21,023 nucleotides of DNA from JBDSGC01 sp046594105 (GTDB taxonomy: Bacteria > Acidobacteriota > Thermoanaerobaculia > Gp7-AA8): assembly GCA_046594105.1 (NCBI GenBank), contig JBKJQB010000001.1, forward strand, positions 1 to 21,023. The letters run 5' to 3'. Each line of letters starts with the position of its first letter. The first letter of the stretch is position 1. Shown in pieces: positions 1 through 9,207 of this stretch. The notes beneath the pieces were generated by a model. The model was given only the letters and a program-made list of their open reading frames with translations. It had not been told where the DNA came from and made no database searches. The position numbers were made by a program, and so were the translations under genes.

Positions 1-155
1 AGCCCGAGTAGCGGGCGACAGGAACGCTGTGGAAGCCGCTACCGGCAAAATGCCTGGACCAGTTTTTGGGGGCAGACCAGGAAGCCGACGCCACGGCCGG
101 CAAGGATGCCCGCGCTACGTTCGCTTCGCTCAGGACCACGGAGCTCGATGGGTTC

Positions 156-246
156 AGCGGCCTGGGAGCCTGCGCGGAAGAACGTCTTGGAGCATGATCC
201 TGGCGGAGCCTTGGACAACCCAGCGCCGCCGGCCGTGCCGGCCTAG
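156..246 (-). repeat. Dispersed GC-rich repeat, copy A (abuts stop of the TamB-Omp85 gene)
   Basis: A 91-base element nearly identical to 12504-12594 in inverted orientation. Read outward from the gene it begins TAGGCCGGCACGGCCGGC, and its TAG is the stop codon of the fusion gene. The core CCGGC-CGT-GCCGG can form a short hairpin. I see no gene in the remaining bases 1-155. Confidence 0.8.
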
Positions 247-3200
247 AACGCGTAGCCCAGGGTGATGAAGTAGGCCAGCGGCTTCTCGTAAATTGGCTTT
301 CCGATCTCGTCGAATCGCAGGATCCGGCGGTTCAGCTTGTATCCGAGGTCGAAGCGGACCGGGCCTACCGGTGAGAGATACCGCACGCCGGTCCCCACTC
401 CATATCGCAGGTTTCCGAACTGGATTCTGGTCTCATCGAAAACGTTCCCGATATCGGTAAACAGCGTCCCGCCGAAAGTACCCGCCAGCGGGAACCGGTA
501 TTCGGCATTCATGATGAAGACCGAGCGGCCGCCGATGGGAGCGATGGTGTGCTTCCCATTCTCATCCACGATGTCGACCAGCGTCGCGCCGCGCAGCCGG
601 CCCGCGGCGTCCACCGTGCAAAGCTCCGTGTCCCGGGGATCGGCGCAGGTGGTGCCGAGAAGATCCAGCGGAAAACCTCGATGCGAGGTGTCACCACCTG
701 CCGTAAACCGCTCCGAAAGGGGAACACCGGTTTTGGCCAGTCCCTCGCTGGTGAACCCGCGATCGAGGTCCTTGATGAGGCCGACCCGTCCTGAGAGCGC
801 GAGGACGCTGCGATTGCTCACCGGCACGTACCAGGATGCCTGCGTGAATTCCTTGAGGAAGCGGGCGTCGGCATTCAGAGCTTTGAACGCGTACTCCAGC
901 GATGCGCTGGTAAAGAAACCGCGATGAGGATCGATGGAGTCGTCGCGCTTGTCCCAGAAGAACGTGGGCGTCAGGCTGGAAATCTTGATGTTGGCGAAGG
1001 TACGGTCGTAGCCGGGCAGAAGCGCGTTGGCCAGAAGGGAACAGACGTCTCCGGTGGGATTGTCGACGATGCACTGAGAGATCCGATACTCGTAACGCAG
1101 GGACCATCGCGTCCGGTAGCGCGCCACGCGAGTCGCTTCGATGAACGTTCCGCGCTGGCGGAGATGGGCACCGCGCCGCAGGGTATCGCTCTGGAACGCC
1201 GTCACCTGAATGGGGATGTTGAAGGGACCGACGTAAGGCTCGCGGTAGGTGAGAAACGCTTCCTGCCGGCCCCCGGTAGCGACCCTTCCCTTGCTGGGAT
1301 TGAAGGTTCCGACGAGCTCCAGTCCGAGATAGCGACCGGTCCCGAACAGATTGCGATGGGCCACCGCCACCGATCCGAGAAGCGAGGGGCTGGTGTCGTT
1401 GCCACTGATGCCGGAGGTGATACCGACCGAGCCGGCGAAGCTGAGATCCTTTCCTTCTTCGACCGCGATGGTCACGCTGCGCTCTGCCACCGAGGTTCCG
1501 GTCTGTTCCGGCTGCACCTCGACGCGTTGGAAGATGCCCAGGCGATAAAGATTTCTCTGGGCCTCCAGCAGCGAGGTGTAGCTGAAGGGCTCACCCTTAT
1601 CCAGTTGCGAAGTGCGCAGCACCACGCTCGGCTTCGTGTAGGTGTTCCCGCGCACCACGATGTCGCCGAACTTCGCGGTGGGCCCCTCAGCGACGACGTA
1701 GGTGATGCGCGCGGAGGTCTTGTCGGCGCTGATTTCTTCGCGCGCCTGGACCTGCGCTTCGACATTGCCGCGATCTGAATAGAAGCTCTGGAGGGCCACC
1801 ACGTCCGCGTGCTCCCGTTGAGGATCAAGTGGCTGGCCCGCTTTCAGGGAGGGCTTCGGAAGTTTTCCAATCGAAACCTGCTCGGCTCCTTCCATCCGGA
1901 CGTCGGCGACCATCGTCTGCGGCCCTTCGACGATCGGAAAGTCGATGAGCATCGTGCGCTTCGCCTGGTCCGTTTTCACAACCGCCGAAGCGACCGTCGC
2001 CTCGGAAAATCCCTGCAGCTTGTAATACGACTCGAGCGCGTCTCGATCGGAAGACAACTGCGACCGGGTCACTCCGGTGGCCCGCCGGAACAGAGTCGTA
2101 AACAACGAACGCACGAACCCGCTTGAGGCCGAGGTCTGGACGACCGGCGCCAACGTCTTGTCAGACACCTTCTGGTTCCCGGTGAAGGTCACCGCTGCCA
2201 GCTTGAACTGTTCGCCGGGGCTTACACGGAACGTCGTCGTCCAGACGTTGTCTTTCAGACTCTCTTCCGTATCCGCGGTGACGTTGTAAAACCCTCGCTG
2301 TTGCAGCAGGGTGACGATGTCGCCGGTGGCCTTGTCGATGACGTCCTCGCTGTACGCCTGGTTGCGACGGAACGGCAGGACGCCACGGATGCTCCGCCGC
2401 CCGATTCCAGCCACCTCGACCTTGACCACCGGCCCGGAGGTTGCGCTGTACTGGAGAGCGACCTGCTTCGTTGTGGCATCGTAGGTGTACTTCTCGAACA
2501 GAACGTTAGCCTTGCGGTAGTCACGGCGAATCAGCCAGGTGCGCATCCGTTCCGCGTCGCTCCGGGCCGCTGACAATTGAAACGATTTGCCCGGTCCTCG
2601 CTTCATTTGGTGCACCAGGTCGTCGGTCTTGAACGGCACGACGTTGCCGTCGATGGCCACGGTCCCGACCGTCGCTCGCGCGCCCCGGGCCACATGAAAG
2701 CTGACCTCCGCCCGTCCTTCGCCACGAGAGAATTTGGTTTCCGGATCGACCGCCGACTCCAGGTAGCCATCGCGATTCAGAAAGGACTGCAGAGCGACGG
2801 CACTGTGGTCCACCGCATTGAGGGAGAGGACGTCGCCGAGGTGGAAGGTGAGTGCACGCGATGCACGCTCCCGGTCACTGTTACTCAATCCATCGAAGCG
2901 GATCGCCGTGACCCTGAAGTTCGTGAACAGACCGAAGGTGATGGCCACGCCACCTGGCACCGCAGCCTCATTGACGCGGATGTCCCGGAAATCTCCCGTG
3001 GCGAACAGGCTGCGCACTGAGTTCTGGACCGCGCGGATGGTCAGCGGCTCGTTGGGGCGCACGGAAAGGTACTGCGTGAAGCGCGACGTATCGATCTGGG
3101 AGTCGGCGCGAAGGCTGACGCTGACGACTTGGGCGCCCTGTGGCGGCGCCACATCGGTGGTCGGAGCGATGGCGATCAATGCAGGAGCTGCCACTCCCGG

Positions 3201-6200
3201 CGCCCCGTCGCTGCTGCGCGCGCGCCGCAGTGGGTTCCGGCCGCGGGAACCCCACGTCCAATGGCCTTCGTACCGGCGTCGGAACCGCCCCTCCAGGCGC
3301 GCTTCTTTTTTCAGTTCGTCTGCGGTGGTCTGCACCAGCCACTCGGGATTGACCTGCCACTCCAGAACGATGCGCTTCTTGGAGTCTTTCGTGTTGTAAA
3401 CGACCAGAACACGGACCTGATTCGACAGCCGCTTGGCGAATGACACTTTCGGACCGGGATCTCCGGTCTGCGAGATGTCCGAGGGATCGATGGTGAATGA
3501 GTCGGCGAACGAGAAGACCTTCGATCCCAGAAGACTGATCGACTGGAACAACAGCGACTTGCCCGCGCCCGTGGCGTCCTGGGGACCGCCGTTGCTTTTG
3601 CCGGCCAAGCCTCCGAGCCCCACCAGCGAGAACAGGGTGATGTCGCTGGCCGGCGGGTCGCTGGTGATGGAGGGAGTCATTCGATCGATGGTTCCGGTAA
3701 GCGTCACCGTGAGATCGATCGGCCCCGACTCCACTTCGGACAGCCCACCGTTGACGCGGGCCTCCAGCGTCACATCGAAGAAGGGATCGATGCGGAAGGG
3801 ATTCTGGAAGTTGATCGACCCGCGCACCAGGCGATAGTCGATGGTCTGGAATCGAACCTTCCCGCCTTCGTCCAGGGACACCAGCCCGGTGACGGAAGGA
3901 TTGGCCAGCGTCCCGGTGAGCTCGAGGTCACCGGATGCCGTGAGGTCGGCCAGATTGTTCTTGATGGCCAGGCTGCTGTCCGCTGCGACCAGATGCACGC
4001 GAAGGCTCACGTGATCCTGCCAGCTCGCTGGAGTAATCGGCGAGGGTCCCCGTCGCGACAAGACCGCAGTCAGCAGCGAGCTTCCGAGATCGAGGTCCCG
4101 GAAATAGAGGGCCCTGGTCACGTCCACGTCGCCCTGCAGCACAGCACGATCCGCGTCGCCGCTGAGCCGCAGAGTGAACGCGCCCTCGACGGTGATGCCA
4201 TCGAAGTAACGGATGGCCACATCACTCCCGCGCTGCGTCTGCAACGTCACCTGGAAGCTCTTCGGCTTCAGACCCTGCAGGGCGATCGATCCGCCGGCTA
4301 CAACGGTTCCTCCACCGAGATCGGCGTGAATGGAATCGATGTCGATGCGATCGCCGTGGAAGTCGAGCGTCCCGGTGATGTTGTCGATGAGCTGCGGGAA
4401 CCCGGTGAACCGAACCTGTGCTTTGTGCAGCTCCGCGGTCCCTGTCAGCTTCGGTTCCGCGAGCGTGCCTCCCACGGTGCCCAGGATGTTGATATCCCCC
4501 TCGGCATGGAGGTCTGGAACAAAAAGCTGCAGCAGCAGTGCTTCGAGCGTGCCGCGCAAGTCGACCTTCAGCCGCTTCTCGCCTGTAACTTCCGCGAATC
4601 CAGCGACCGAAAAGGTGGACTCCCCCTTGCCCAGGGCCAGCTCGAAGTCCTCGAAGAGCACGCGTCCGTCGCGCAACGACAGCCGCAGCGGTCGCACCGG
4701 CGCGAATGCCCGCTCGGAGATGCGGAGATTGAACTCCGGGAACGTCGCGTCGATCTGAACCGCGTCGATCGACGAGAGTTTGCCTCCCAGTTGAAGATCG
4801 GCGATCAGATTTCCAGACGCGGGCAGGGAAGCCGTGGTTGGCGACATGGCCAGCGTGCGCGCGATGTCCTTGATCTGGACCCGCACCAGGCCACTCAGCG
4901 CTCCGTCGGTTCCCACTGCTCCCTGACCATCGATGGTGACCAGATCGGCAAGCGACCCCTTGATGATCAGCTGGCCGTTGCGGATAGCCAGGTAGACCTG
5001 CGGCGGCGCAGACCCCGCTGGAAGATTCAGTCCCCGGAGCGTGGCCTGATTCAGAGTCGCCTGCAGAACCACTTCCGGCTTGTCGATGGTGCCGGCGCCG
5101 GTGGAGGTCAGCGTCAGGTTGCCACCGAGGAGTCCAGCCAGCGCGGTGAGCGCCTTGACCCTCGAGAGATCGATGGAGCTCGACGCAACGGTGTAGGTGA
5201 ACTGATTGGTGCTGGTGTTGAACTCCGCACTTCCGGTGATGGTGCCGGCGGGAGCGGCGATTTTGACATCGGTCGCCCGCAGCGTTCCCTCGTTGAAGAC
5301 GATGTTTGCCGTCGCCGTATCCACCGGCTCTCCGTAGATCGATCCTCGTTTGATGGTGATGGCCCCCGCGCCGCCGAGCCGGCTTTTCGGTCCGCTCAGG
5401 TGCAGCGTTCCGCTGAGGTCTCCGGTCACCGGCAGAGTTCCCAGGTCGAGAAAGGTCACGATGTCGGCCACCGGGAAGTCGCGCGTGGTCACGTCGAGAT
5501 CGAATTCGGTGTTTCCCTTGCCCGGAAGCCAGGCCACCGTTCCGTTCAATCGCAAGTCCCCGGCCGGCTGGCGCACCGTCAACCCGGCAAAGGTGGCCTT
5601 TCCTGAGTCGGGTGTGCCGGTGATGACCATGCGTCCCGTCGCGTTGCCTTTGATGGCCAGCTTGAGGTCGACGGTAGCCATGGCGCGGTCGATCGGGTAA
5701 TCGCGCGCATCGAGCGCCAGATCAAAGCGTGGCGAAGGTCCGGAGTCGGGGAAGAAGAGCGAGCCGCTCATGGCCAGCTGCCCGTTCCCGTCGCGAAACG
5801 TCGCCCGCTCGAAGTGCAGCGCGTTGCGGGAGCCTTCGTACTTCAGATCGATGCTGGCGTCACCCAGCAGAACATTGTTGTACTTCGTGCCGCTGCTGAT
5901 GATTTTCGCCACCACTTCAGGCGCCTTGATGCGGCCACGAACGCTGCCGGTGAGATCGCCCGCTCCTCCCAGACCGAGAAGCTCGTAGGTACGTTTTCCC
6001 GCAGAGCGCGCGAAGTTGTAGCCGATCCGATCGAGCTCCGCGAAATCGCTGCTGTGGATGTTCATCAGCAGGTCGGTCCAGGAGTCTTCAATGCGGAACT
6101 TGCCTGTGAGGCGAACCTTCGAGGCGGGCGTCGTCAGCTCGGCGGGACGAAAGGTGATCGTTCCGCGATCGAGTGCGAAATCCGCCGATCCGCCCAGTGC

Positions 6201-7538
6201 GATGGGATACTTTGCATCGGAGAACACGCTGGCAGTCCGCGACAGGGTCGCCTTTCCTTCACCACCACCTGCCAGGATCCGGTCCTTCTCCCAGTGATAG
6301 CCCAGCGTTCCCGTGGCACCACCACGCAGACCGGTATCGCGGATTCCCCAGTCGGCGAAGAGCTTCTCCAGCGAGACGCCGCGATAACGAAGGTCCACCG
6401 ACATCGGATACGGCTCCGCGTATTGAGGCAACTCGTAGTGCGCGGAGATCGTGCCTCCGCCGTATCGCGCCGTGGCCACATCCACCCGCGCGCGATCGCC
6501 GGTGATGTCCAGTTTCCCGCGGGCATCCGCCAATTCGTAGACGTCCGCCTTCACACGAGGGGCGACCCACCCGCCGGCGAGCGTGAAGGTTCCCTGCCTT
6601 CCGCGCAGCGTCCCGTCGATGGCCATGATGCCCTCGAGCGTCTTGTCGACACGGAAGATGTCGCGCACCCGGTTCAGTCCAATCTGCGAAGTCACGTGCA
6701 GGTTGTAGACACCGTCCGCCAGGGGTGCGATAGGGCCTCGCAGAAAAATCCGCAGATCCGGTCCGCCTTCCAGCGCCAGCGACTGGAAGTCCAGCATGTT
6801 CGGTGCGTATCGAAACTCGCCTCGCATGGCCATCTTGAAAGGCTTGTAATCCTGGATGGTCACCTGCAGCTGGGGGCTCGAGGCCACTCCCTGATAGACA
6901 TCCTTCGACGAGGTGGCCTGCAGCGCGGTGTTGAGATTCGTGGTGATGATGGACAGGTTGTTCCGCCGATCCAGCAGCTCCAGCAGGCCACCGGTAATCG
7001 CCATCTTTTTCAATCGGAGGTGATAGATCTCGTATCGCGAGGGTGGGCCTGAATCCCAATGCGGGAAGTTGTGAGCCAGCTTGGAGCCCGCCGGAAAGAT
7101 TTCCACGGACAGATGAGGATCGACCACTTCGATGCCATCCACCACGATGCGACGACCCCAGAAGGAATCGATCCCGCCGGTGATGATCAACTGGCGAACT
7201 GTGGCGAAAAAGGGGCGCACGCCGCCGGGGACGTTGGCAATCCGGACATCATTGACGACGATGCGATTGATCCGGCCCCGCTGGATCTCCACCGGTCCGA
7301 CGGTGACCGGTCGGCCCAGACGGGACTCCAGGGTTTTCTGGACGCGCAACCGCACCAGGTCGTCGAAGCTGGAGGTTCCCAGGTACCACCAGCCCCCGCC
7401 AATCACCAGCAGGCCAATCACCCCGAGGCCAATCACGCAGGCGAGCATCCAGCGCATGCAGCCCCACATCGGGCCCTTTCGCTGGCGCTCCCTGGCGGAG
7501 CGGTGATGGTGCTCCTCGACGGTGGGTTCGGTGGTCAT
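243..7538 (-). CDS. TamB-like (DUF490) / Omp85 (BamA/TamA family) fusion protein
   Basis: This 2431-residue protein likely bridges the whole envelope. Residues 1-30 are charged and cytoplasmic, and about 31-52 form one hydrophobic anchor. Residues from about 55 to 1430 are beta-rich, AsmA/TamB-like sequence ending in the TamB-type C-terminal region (VSFAKRLSNQVRVLVVY near its end). A 40-residue Arg then Ala/Pro linker (about 1427-1468) leads to seven POTRA-like units: roughly 1469-1537, 1538-1618, 1619-1701, 1702-1774, 1775-1871, 1872-1951 and 1952-2028. A barrel of about 400 residues ends in Phe (LGYAF) and carries the Omp85 L6 motif as HRGF (2286-2289). TamA and TamB are normally separate proteins, with three POTRAs in TamA and five in BamA; they act in outer-membrane protein assembly, and TamB is also implicated in phospholipid transport. 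No second signal peptide or good start codon lies in the linker, so I read it as one polypeptide. The ATG at 7538 lacks a clear ribosome-binding site; an ATG at residue 24 is an alternative. Confidence 0.93.
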   Translation of the reverse strand: MTTEPTVEEHHHRSARERQRKGPMWGCMRWMLACVIGLGVIGLLVIGGGWWYLGTSSFDDLVRLRVQKTLESRLGRPVTVGPVEIQRGRINRIVVNDVRIANVPGGVRPFFATVRQLIITGGIDSFWGRRIVVDGIEVVDPHLSVEIFPAGSKLAHNFPHWDSGPPSRYEIYHLRLKKMAITGGLLELLDRRNNLSIITTNLNTALQATSSKDVYQGVASSPQLQVTIQDYKPFKMAMRGEFRYAPNMLDFQSLALEGGPDLRIFLRGPIAPLADGVYNLHVTSQIGLNRVRDIFRVDKTLEGIMAIDGTLRGRQGTFTLAGGWVAPRVKADVYELADARGKLDITGDRARVDVATARYGGGTISAHYELPQYAEPYPMSVDLRYRGVSLEKLFADWGIRDTGLRGGATGTLGYHWEKDRILAGGGEGKATLSRTASVFSDAKYPIALGGSADFALDRGTITFRPAELTTPASKVRLTGKFRIEDSWTDLLMNIHSSDFAELDRIGYNFARSAGKRTYELLGLGGAGDLTGSVRGRIKAPEVVAKIISSGTKYNNVLLGDASIDLKYEGSRNALHFERATFRDGNGQLAMSGSLFFPDSGPSPRFDLALDARDYPIDRAMATVDLKLAIKGNATGRMVITGTPDSGKATFAGLTVRQPAGDLRLNGTVAWLPGKGNTEFDLDVTTRDFPVADIVTFLDLGTLPVTGDLSGTLHLSGPKSRLGGAGAITIKRGSIYGEPVDTATANIVFNEGTLRATDVKIAAPAGTITGSAEFNTSTNQFTYTVASSSIDLSRVKALTALAGLLGGNLTLTSTGAGTIDKPEVVLQATLNQATLRGLNLPAGSAPPQVYLAIRNGQLIIKGSLADLVTIDGQGAVGTDGALSGLVRVQIKDIARTLAMSPTTASLPASGNLIADLQLGGKLSSIDAVQIDATFPEFNLRISERAFAPVRPLRLSLRDGRVLFEDFELALGKGESTFSVAGFAEVTGEKRLKVDLRGTLEALLLQLFVPDLHAEGDINILGTVGGTLAEPKLTGTAELHKAQVRFTGFPQLIDNITGTLDFHGDRIDIDSIHADLGGGTVVAGGSIALQGLKPKSFQVTLQTQRGSDVAIRYFDGITVEGAFTLRLSGDADRAVLQGDVDVTRALYFRDLDLGSSLLTAVLSRRGPSPITPASWQDHVSLRVHLVAADSSLAIKNNLADLTASGDLELTGTLANPSVTGLVSLDEGGKVRFQTIDYRLVRGSINFQNPFRIDPFFDVTLEARVNGGLSEVESGPIDLTVTLTGTIDRMTPSITSDPPASDITLFSLVGLGGLAGKSNGGPQDATGAGKSLLFQSISLLGSKVFSFADSFTIDPSDISQTGDPGPKVSFAKRLSNQVRVLVVYNTKDSKKRIVLEWQVNPEWLVQTTADELKKEARLEGRFRRRYEGHWTWGSRGRNPLRRARSSDGAPGVAAPALIAIAPTTDVAPPQGAQVVSVSLRADSQIDTSRFTQYLSVRPNEPLTIRAVQNSVRSLFATGDFRDIRVNEAAVPGGVAITFGLFTNFRVTAIRFDGLSNSDRERASRALTFHLGDVLSLNAVDHSAVALQSFLNRDGYLESAVDPETKFSRGEGRAEVSFHVARGARATVGTVAIDGNVVPFKTDDLVHQMKRGPGKSFQLSAARSDAERMRTWLIRRDYRKANVLFEKYTYDATTKQVALQYSATSGPVVKVEVAGIGRRSIRGVLPFRRNQAYSEDVIDKATGDIVTLLQQRGFYNVTADTEESLKDNVWTTTFRVSPGEQFKLAAVTFTGNQKVSDKTLAPVVQTSASSGFVRSLFTTLFRRATGVTRSQLSSDRDALESYYKLQGFSEATVASAVVKTDQAKRTMLIDFPIVEGPQTMVADVRMEGAEQVSIGKLPKPSLKAGQPLDPQREHADVVALQSFYSDRGNVEAQVQAREEISADKTSARITYVVAEGPTAKFGDIVVRGNTYTKPSVVLRTSQLDKGEPFSYTSLLEAQRNLYRLGIFQRVEVQPEQTGTSVAERSVTIAVEEGKDLSFAGSVGITSGISGNDTSPSLLGSVAVAHRNLFGTGRYLGLELVGTFNPSKGRVATGGRQEAFLTYREPYVGPFNIPIQVTAFQSDTLRRGAHLRQRGTFIEATRVARYRTRWSLRYEYRISQCIVDNPTGDVCSLLANALLPGYDRTFANIKISSLTPTFFWDKRDDSIDPHRGFFTSASLEYAFKALNADARFLKEFTQASWYVPVSNRSVLALSGRVGLIKDLDRGFTSEGLAKTGVPLSERFTAGGDTSHRGFPLDLLGTTCADPRDTELCTVDAAGRLRGATLVDIVDENGKHTIAPIGGRSVFIMNAEYRFPLAGTFGGTLFTDIGNVFDETRIQFGNLRYGVGTGVRYLSPVGPVRFDLGYKLNRRILRFDEIGKPIYEKPLAYFITLGYAF

Positions 7539-7572
7539 GCAGGATGTTGGTTGCGGTGCCCTGACGGCGAGG

Positions 7573-8757
7573 CTAACTATGCGTCAAAAGATAGAGATCG
7601 CGGAGGTTATTGCCTGTCGGTGGGATTTTAATCGGCTCCCCCATCAACTCCGCGATTTCCATGCTGGCCGACCGCTCCAGCGCTTCGTCCACCCGCGCGC
7701 GATCCAACGTCACTGGAAGATGTGCCGCGACCCCGGCCGCTCCGCTATTGCCGTCCACTCCGTCGGAGCTGCCCATGAGAATCTCCAGCCCCTCGTTCCG
7801 GGGGAGCATGGCGAACCTCACGGCCAGTTCCATGCACCGTCCGCCGCGTCCCGATCCTCGCCGCTCCACCGTCGGCTCGCCGCCTGCGATCAGCACTTCC
7901 TGCGGCCTCAGTCGCGCAGCCAGATCGTGGAGTTGCACTGCAGCATCGGCGACGTCGGACTCCAGCTGTCGGGGGAAACGCACCGGATGCAAACCCTCGG
8001 ATCGTGCAATGGATTCTGCCGCTGTGACCAGCGTGTCGTTGTCAGCAATCAGAGCAACCGTCGCTCCCTCGATTCGCCGCAGCGTCTCCGGACAATCGCC
8101 GCTGCGCAGCAACGCTGCGATGCCGTCGAACCCACCGATCCGATCGAGAACCTCCGCCGCTTGTTCATTCGTCGTGTCGTCCGCCACCGTCGGGCCCGAC
8201 GCCACGTCGGCCCAGCGCCCGGTCGATACGTCCGACAAAATCAGGGTCGCGCTACGCCGGAGTCTCGAAGCCAGCCTGCCCCCTTTGATCGCAGAGAGAT
8301 GTTTGCGCACGCAGTTGATGTCGGCGATCGGCGGCCCTGCAGCGACCAGACGGGCGTTGATCGCGGCCAGAACTCGCTCGTCGAACCAGGGTTCGAGGGG
8401 CGCTTCCACGCAGGCGGACCCGCCGCCGGAAATCAGAAAGAGAATCTCCTCCCGACGGGAGACGAACTCGCGCAAGCGCCGCCCCGCCTGGAACGAGGCT
8501 GTCGTCATCTCCGGATGTCCGCCCAGAAGAAGTTCGCAAGGACGGGCCGGCGACCGGTAACCCTCGGGGATGACGACCAGCGCGTCGCGCACATCGATGC
8601 GTGCGGCCACACCATCGAACAGCGACCCCGCGCACTTGCCGATTGCGACCACGTCCCGCGGCGAAGAGGGGTCGACCAGATCGCGGACCAGCGTCTCCGG
8701 AGCGCAGGCTTCCAGCGTCTTCCGGTAAATGCTTTTGAGCTGATCGAGGCGTGACAT
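7573..8757 (-). CDS. D-glycerate 2-kinase, GckA/MOFRL family
   Basis: A cytoplasmic kinase of the DUF4147-MOFRL type that phosphorylates D-glycerate to 2-phosphoglycerate with ATP. The 394-residue protein shows the family motifs in order: IGKCAG (39-44), SGGGSA (110-115), RKHLSAIKGG (151-160), SDVSTG..ADVASGPT (175-190), AGGEPTV with GRGGR (291-307), and the MOFRL signature GSSDGVDGNSGAAG (329-342), with PTGNN close to the C-terminus. The frame stays open upstream to 8916, but those 53 extra codons translate a dispersed repeat, so I place the start at the ATG at 8757 (MSRLDQLKSIYRKTL), where family-like sequence begins. No Shine-Dalgarno sequence precedes it; a GC-rich repeat copy lies 6 bases upstream. 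The TamB-Omp85 gene follows 34 bases downstream on the same strand, so co-transcription is likely. Old database names for this family include hydroxypyruvate reductase, which would be a misnomer. Confidence 0.9.
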   Translation of the reverse strand: MSRLDQLKSIYRKTLEACAPETLVRDLVDPSSPRDVVAIGKCAGSLFDGVAARIDVRDALVVIPEGYRSPARPCELLLGGHPEMTTASFQAGRRLREFVSRREEILFLISGGGSACVEAPLEPWFDERVLAAINARLVAAGPPIADINCVRKHLSAIKGGRLASRLRRSATLILSDVSTGRWADVASGPTVADDTTNEQAAEVLDRIGGFDGIAALLRSGDCPETLRRIEGATVALIADNDTLVTAAESIARSEGLHPVRFPRQLESDVADAAVQLHDLAARLRPQEVLIAGGEPTVERRGSGRGGRCMELAVRFAMLPRNEGLEILMGSSDGVDGNSGAAGVAAHLPVTLDRARVDEALERSASMEIAELMGEPIKIPPTGNNLRDLYLLTHS

Positions 8758-8763
8758 CTGGAG

Positions 8764-8817
8764 GCCGGCACGGCCGGCGGCGTTGGTTCGCACAGCGTCC
8801 GCCACGATTCTGGCCTC
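8764..8817 (+). repeat. Dispersed GC-rich repeat, copy D (just upstream of glycerate kinase)
   Basis: Shares the core GCCGGCACGGCCGGCGGCG with copies A and B, and its whole length of about 54 bases with copy C (16075-16127), through GGTTCGCA and CGTCCGCCACGATT. It lies six bases from the glycerate kinase ATG. Confidence 0.75.
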
Positions 8818-8830
8818 ATCGCGTCTCCCT

Positions 8831-9018
8831 ATCAATCGCTGCGCTCGCGCCCTCCCCATCGAGAGCCCTTCTCCCCGCACACGGGGAGAAGGTGCCGAAG
8901 GCGGATGAGGGGACATATACGCGACGAAGAGCAGGACCCCTCATCCCCGCTTCGCGGACCTTCTCCCCGCTGCGGCGGGGAGAAGGAACTCGGGTGGGAG
9001 GGCTTCCCGTTTCTCACG
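8831..9018. repeat. 188-bp intergenic repeat unit, first tandem copy
   Basis: Begins ATCAATCGCTGCGCTCGCG and contains two hairpins built on CTTCTCCCCGC...GGGGAGAAGG plus the pair GGATGAGGGG / CCCCTCATCC. It recurs immediately as 9019-9207. With copy D and a short tail it fills the gene-free stretch 8758-9307. Confidence 0.9.
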
Positions 9019-9207
9019 ATCAATCGCTGCGCTCGCGCGTCCTCCCCATCGAGAGTCCTTCTCCCCGCACACGGGGAGAAGGTGCCGAAGGCGGATGAGG
9101 GGACATACACGCGACGAAGAGCAGGACCCTCATCTCCGCTCGCGGACCTTCTCCCCGCTGCGGCGGGCAGAAGGAACTCGGGCGGGAGGGCTTCCCGTTT
9201 CTCACCT
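9019..9207. repeat. 189-bp intergenic repeat unit, second tandem copy
   Basis: About 95% identical by eye to 8831-9018, with small differences such as CTCATCTCCGCTCGCGG for CTCATCCCCGCTTCGCGG. A third partial copy, the first 22 or so bases, follows at 9208-9230. The rest of the gap to 9307 shows only the GH15 upstream sequence. Confidence 0.9.

Noticed and set aside
1..246. Open frame from the left edge ending in TAG at 244-246
   Set aside because: Its last 30 codons lie in a dispersed repeat and the rest is Arg/Pro/Ser-rich with no family resemblance. It is probably chance, although the end of an upstream gene cannot be fully excluded.
3100..3260. Internal start of a separate Omp85 gene
   Set aside because: No ATG with a ribosome-binding site and no signal peptide lie in the linker, and an Omp85 protein needs a signal peptide to reach the outer membrane.
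3993..5606. 537-codon open frame on the plus strand, antisense to the fusion gene
   Set aside because: It lies wholly opposite the TamB-like domain and has low-complexity, Arg/Gln-rich translation with no motif. This is expected from codon bias in GC-rich DNA.
5814..7052. 412-codon open frame on the plus strand
   Set aside because: Antisense shadow of the TamB-like N-terminal part with no recognisable domain.
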